DNA from: Oscillospiraceae bacterium
GTDB taxonomy: Bacteria > Bacillota > Clostridia > Oscillospirales > Ruminococcaceae
DNA: 14,674 bases
Direction of reading: 5' to 3'
NCBI GenBank assembly: GCA_019420135.1
Contig: JAHZHS010000038.1
Span: 407-15,080 of the forward strand
Position 1 is the stretch's first letter. The number at the start of each line of letters is the position of its first letter. Position numbers and translations under genes: made by a program. A model generated the notes under the pieces. That model was given only the letters and a program-made list of their open reading frames with translations. It was not told the origin of the DNA and made no database searches. Below are positions 14,172-14,674 of the stretch, in pieces.

Positions 14172-14674
14172 TTAGAAATCGTTTTCCAGGCCCAGATGTC
14201 TGAGCAGTTCACGGGCTGCATTATAGCCCATTTCCTTGGAGCGGTTGTTCATGGCAGCCGTCTCCAGAATCACCGCCAGGTTACGGCCGGGCATGACGGG
14301 AATGACCATGCTGGGCACCTTGACCCCCAGAATGTCATACGTCTGGGTCTCCAGGCCGGTGCGGTCATAATTTTTGGTGCGATCCCAGGGCTCCAGCTCC
14401 ACGACGATTTCCACCTCGACGCTGTTCTTGACGGCGCCGATCCCGAACAGCCGCGCCACGTTGATGATGCCGATACCGCGCAGCTCGATGAAGTGCCGGA
14501 TATTCTCCGGGGCGGAACCCATGATTTTGTGGGAGGAGACCCTGCGCAGTTCCACCGCGTCGTCGGCAATCAGGCGGTGGCCGCGCTTGACCAGCTCAAT
14601 GGCGGTCTCGCTCTTGCCGACGCCGGAATCGCCCATGATGAGGATGCCCTCGCCGTAGACCTCCACGAGAACGC
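14172..14674 (-). CDS. hprK: HPr kinase/phosphorylase, C-terminal part (5' end outside window)
   Basis: The last 167 residues of a protein usually about 310 long are present; the frame is open through the right edge as ...VLVEVYGEGILI. HprK/P phosphorylates HPr on Ser46 with ATP or PPi and dephosphorylates it, linking glycolytic state to CcpA-mediated catabolite repression and PTS activity. Visible are the Walker A motif GDSGVGKS, the following RGHRLIADD with the catalytic His and Asp pair, and the family signature IELRGIGIINV, then the C-terminal region with VPVMPGRN-like VIPVMPGRN and a helix ending GLENDF. The N-terminal domain is outside the window. It is the most upstream gene seen of the minus-strand string, so the operon promoter is probably beyond the right edge. 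Confidence 0.96.
   Translation of the reverse strand, partial: VLVEVYGEGILIMGDSGVGKSETAIELVKRGHRLIADDAVELRRVSSHKIMGSAPENIRHFIELRGIGIINVARLFGIGAVKNSVEVEIVVELEPWDRTKNYDRTGLETQTYDILGVKVPSMVIPVMPGRNLAVILETAAMNNRSKEMGYNAARELLRHLGLENDF

Overview
The window reads as ordinary core chromosome of a GC-rich, low-redundancy Firmicute. The best guess is an Oscillospiraceae/Ruminococcaceae gut clostridium of the Faecalibacterium-Gemmiger-Subdoligranulum kind. This rests on HprK/P, RapZ (YvcJ type), WhiA, a type II MurB and an ATP-dependent PfkA directly after DnaE, all Gram-positive signatures, together with strong Shine-Dalgarno sequences and a high-GC codon bias. The genus assignment is inference. I see no mobile element, CRISPR array, tRNA or rRNA.

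Right half (about 4890-14674, minus strand): one long, tightly packed gene string read from right to left: hprK (5' part outside the window), a YcdX-like PHP phosphoesterase, a ROK sugar kinase (glucokinase type), murB, rapZ, whiA, dnaE and then pfkA. Junctions range from an ATGA overlap (PHP/ROK) and a 3-nt gap (whiA/dnaE) up to 60 nt. Only pfkA has a visible promoter of its own, an extended -10 element in the 108-nt gap after dnaE. The string ends in a very strong terminator at 4889-4926. It combines carbon-flux control and upper glycolysis (HprK, glucokinase, PfkA), cell-wall precursor synthesis (MurB, and RapZ, which controls amino-sugar synthesis in enterobacteria), a division-linked regulator (WhiA) and replication (DnaE). 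The yvcK gene that usually lies between rapZ and whiA in Firmicutes is absent here.

Middle (3364-4802, plus strand): a single-gene unit with its own promoter, strong ribosome binding site and terminator. It encodes a MalY/PatB-type PLP enzyme (cystathionine beta-lyase/aminotransferase), convergent with pfkA and divergent from the next operon.

Left (192-3344, minus strand): a three-gene operon, comEA-like helix-hairpin-helix protein, then ppk1 (polyphosphate kinase, starting at a TTG), then a small SRPBCC-fold protein of unknown ligand. It starts at an extended -10 promoter identical over 10 bases to the one before pfkA and ends in a long-stem terminator. Beyond it, the first 30 codons of another minus-strand gene run off the left edge.

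I did not find a convincing new biological system. The points most worth a second look are the missing yvcK, an Arg-to-His change at a catalytic position of PfkA, the basic Pro/Ala-rich tail on PPK1, an apparently intact metal site in the DnaE PHP domain, and near-identical leaders in front of the two TTG-started genes.
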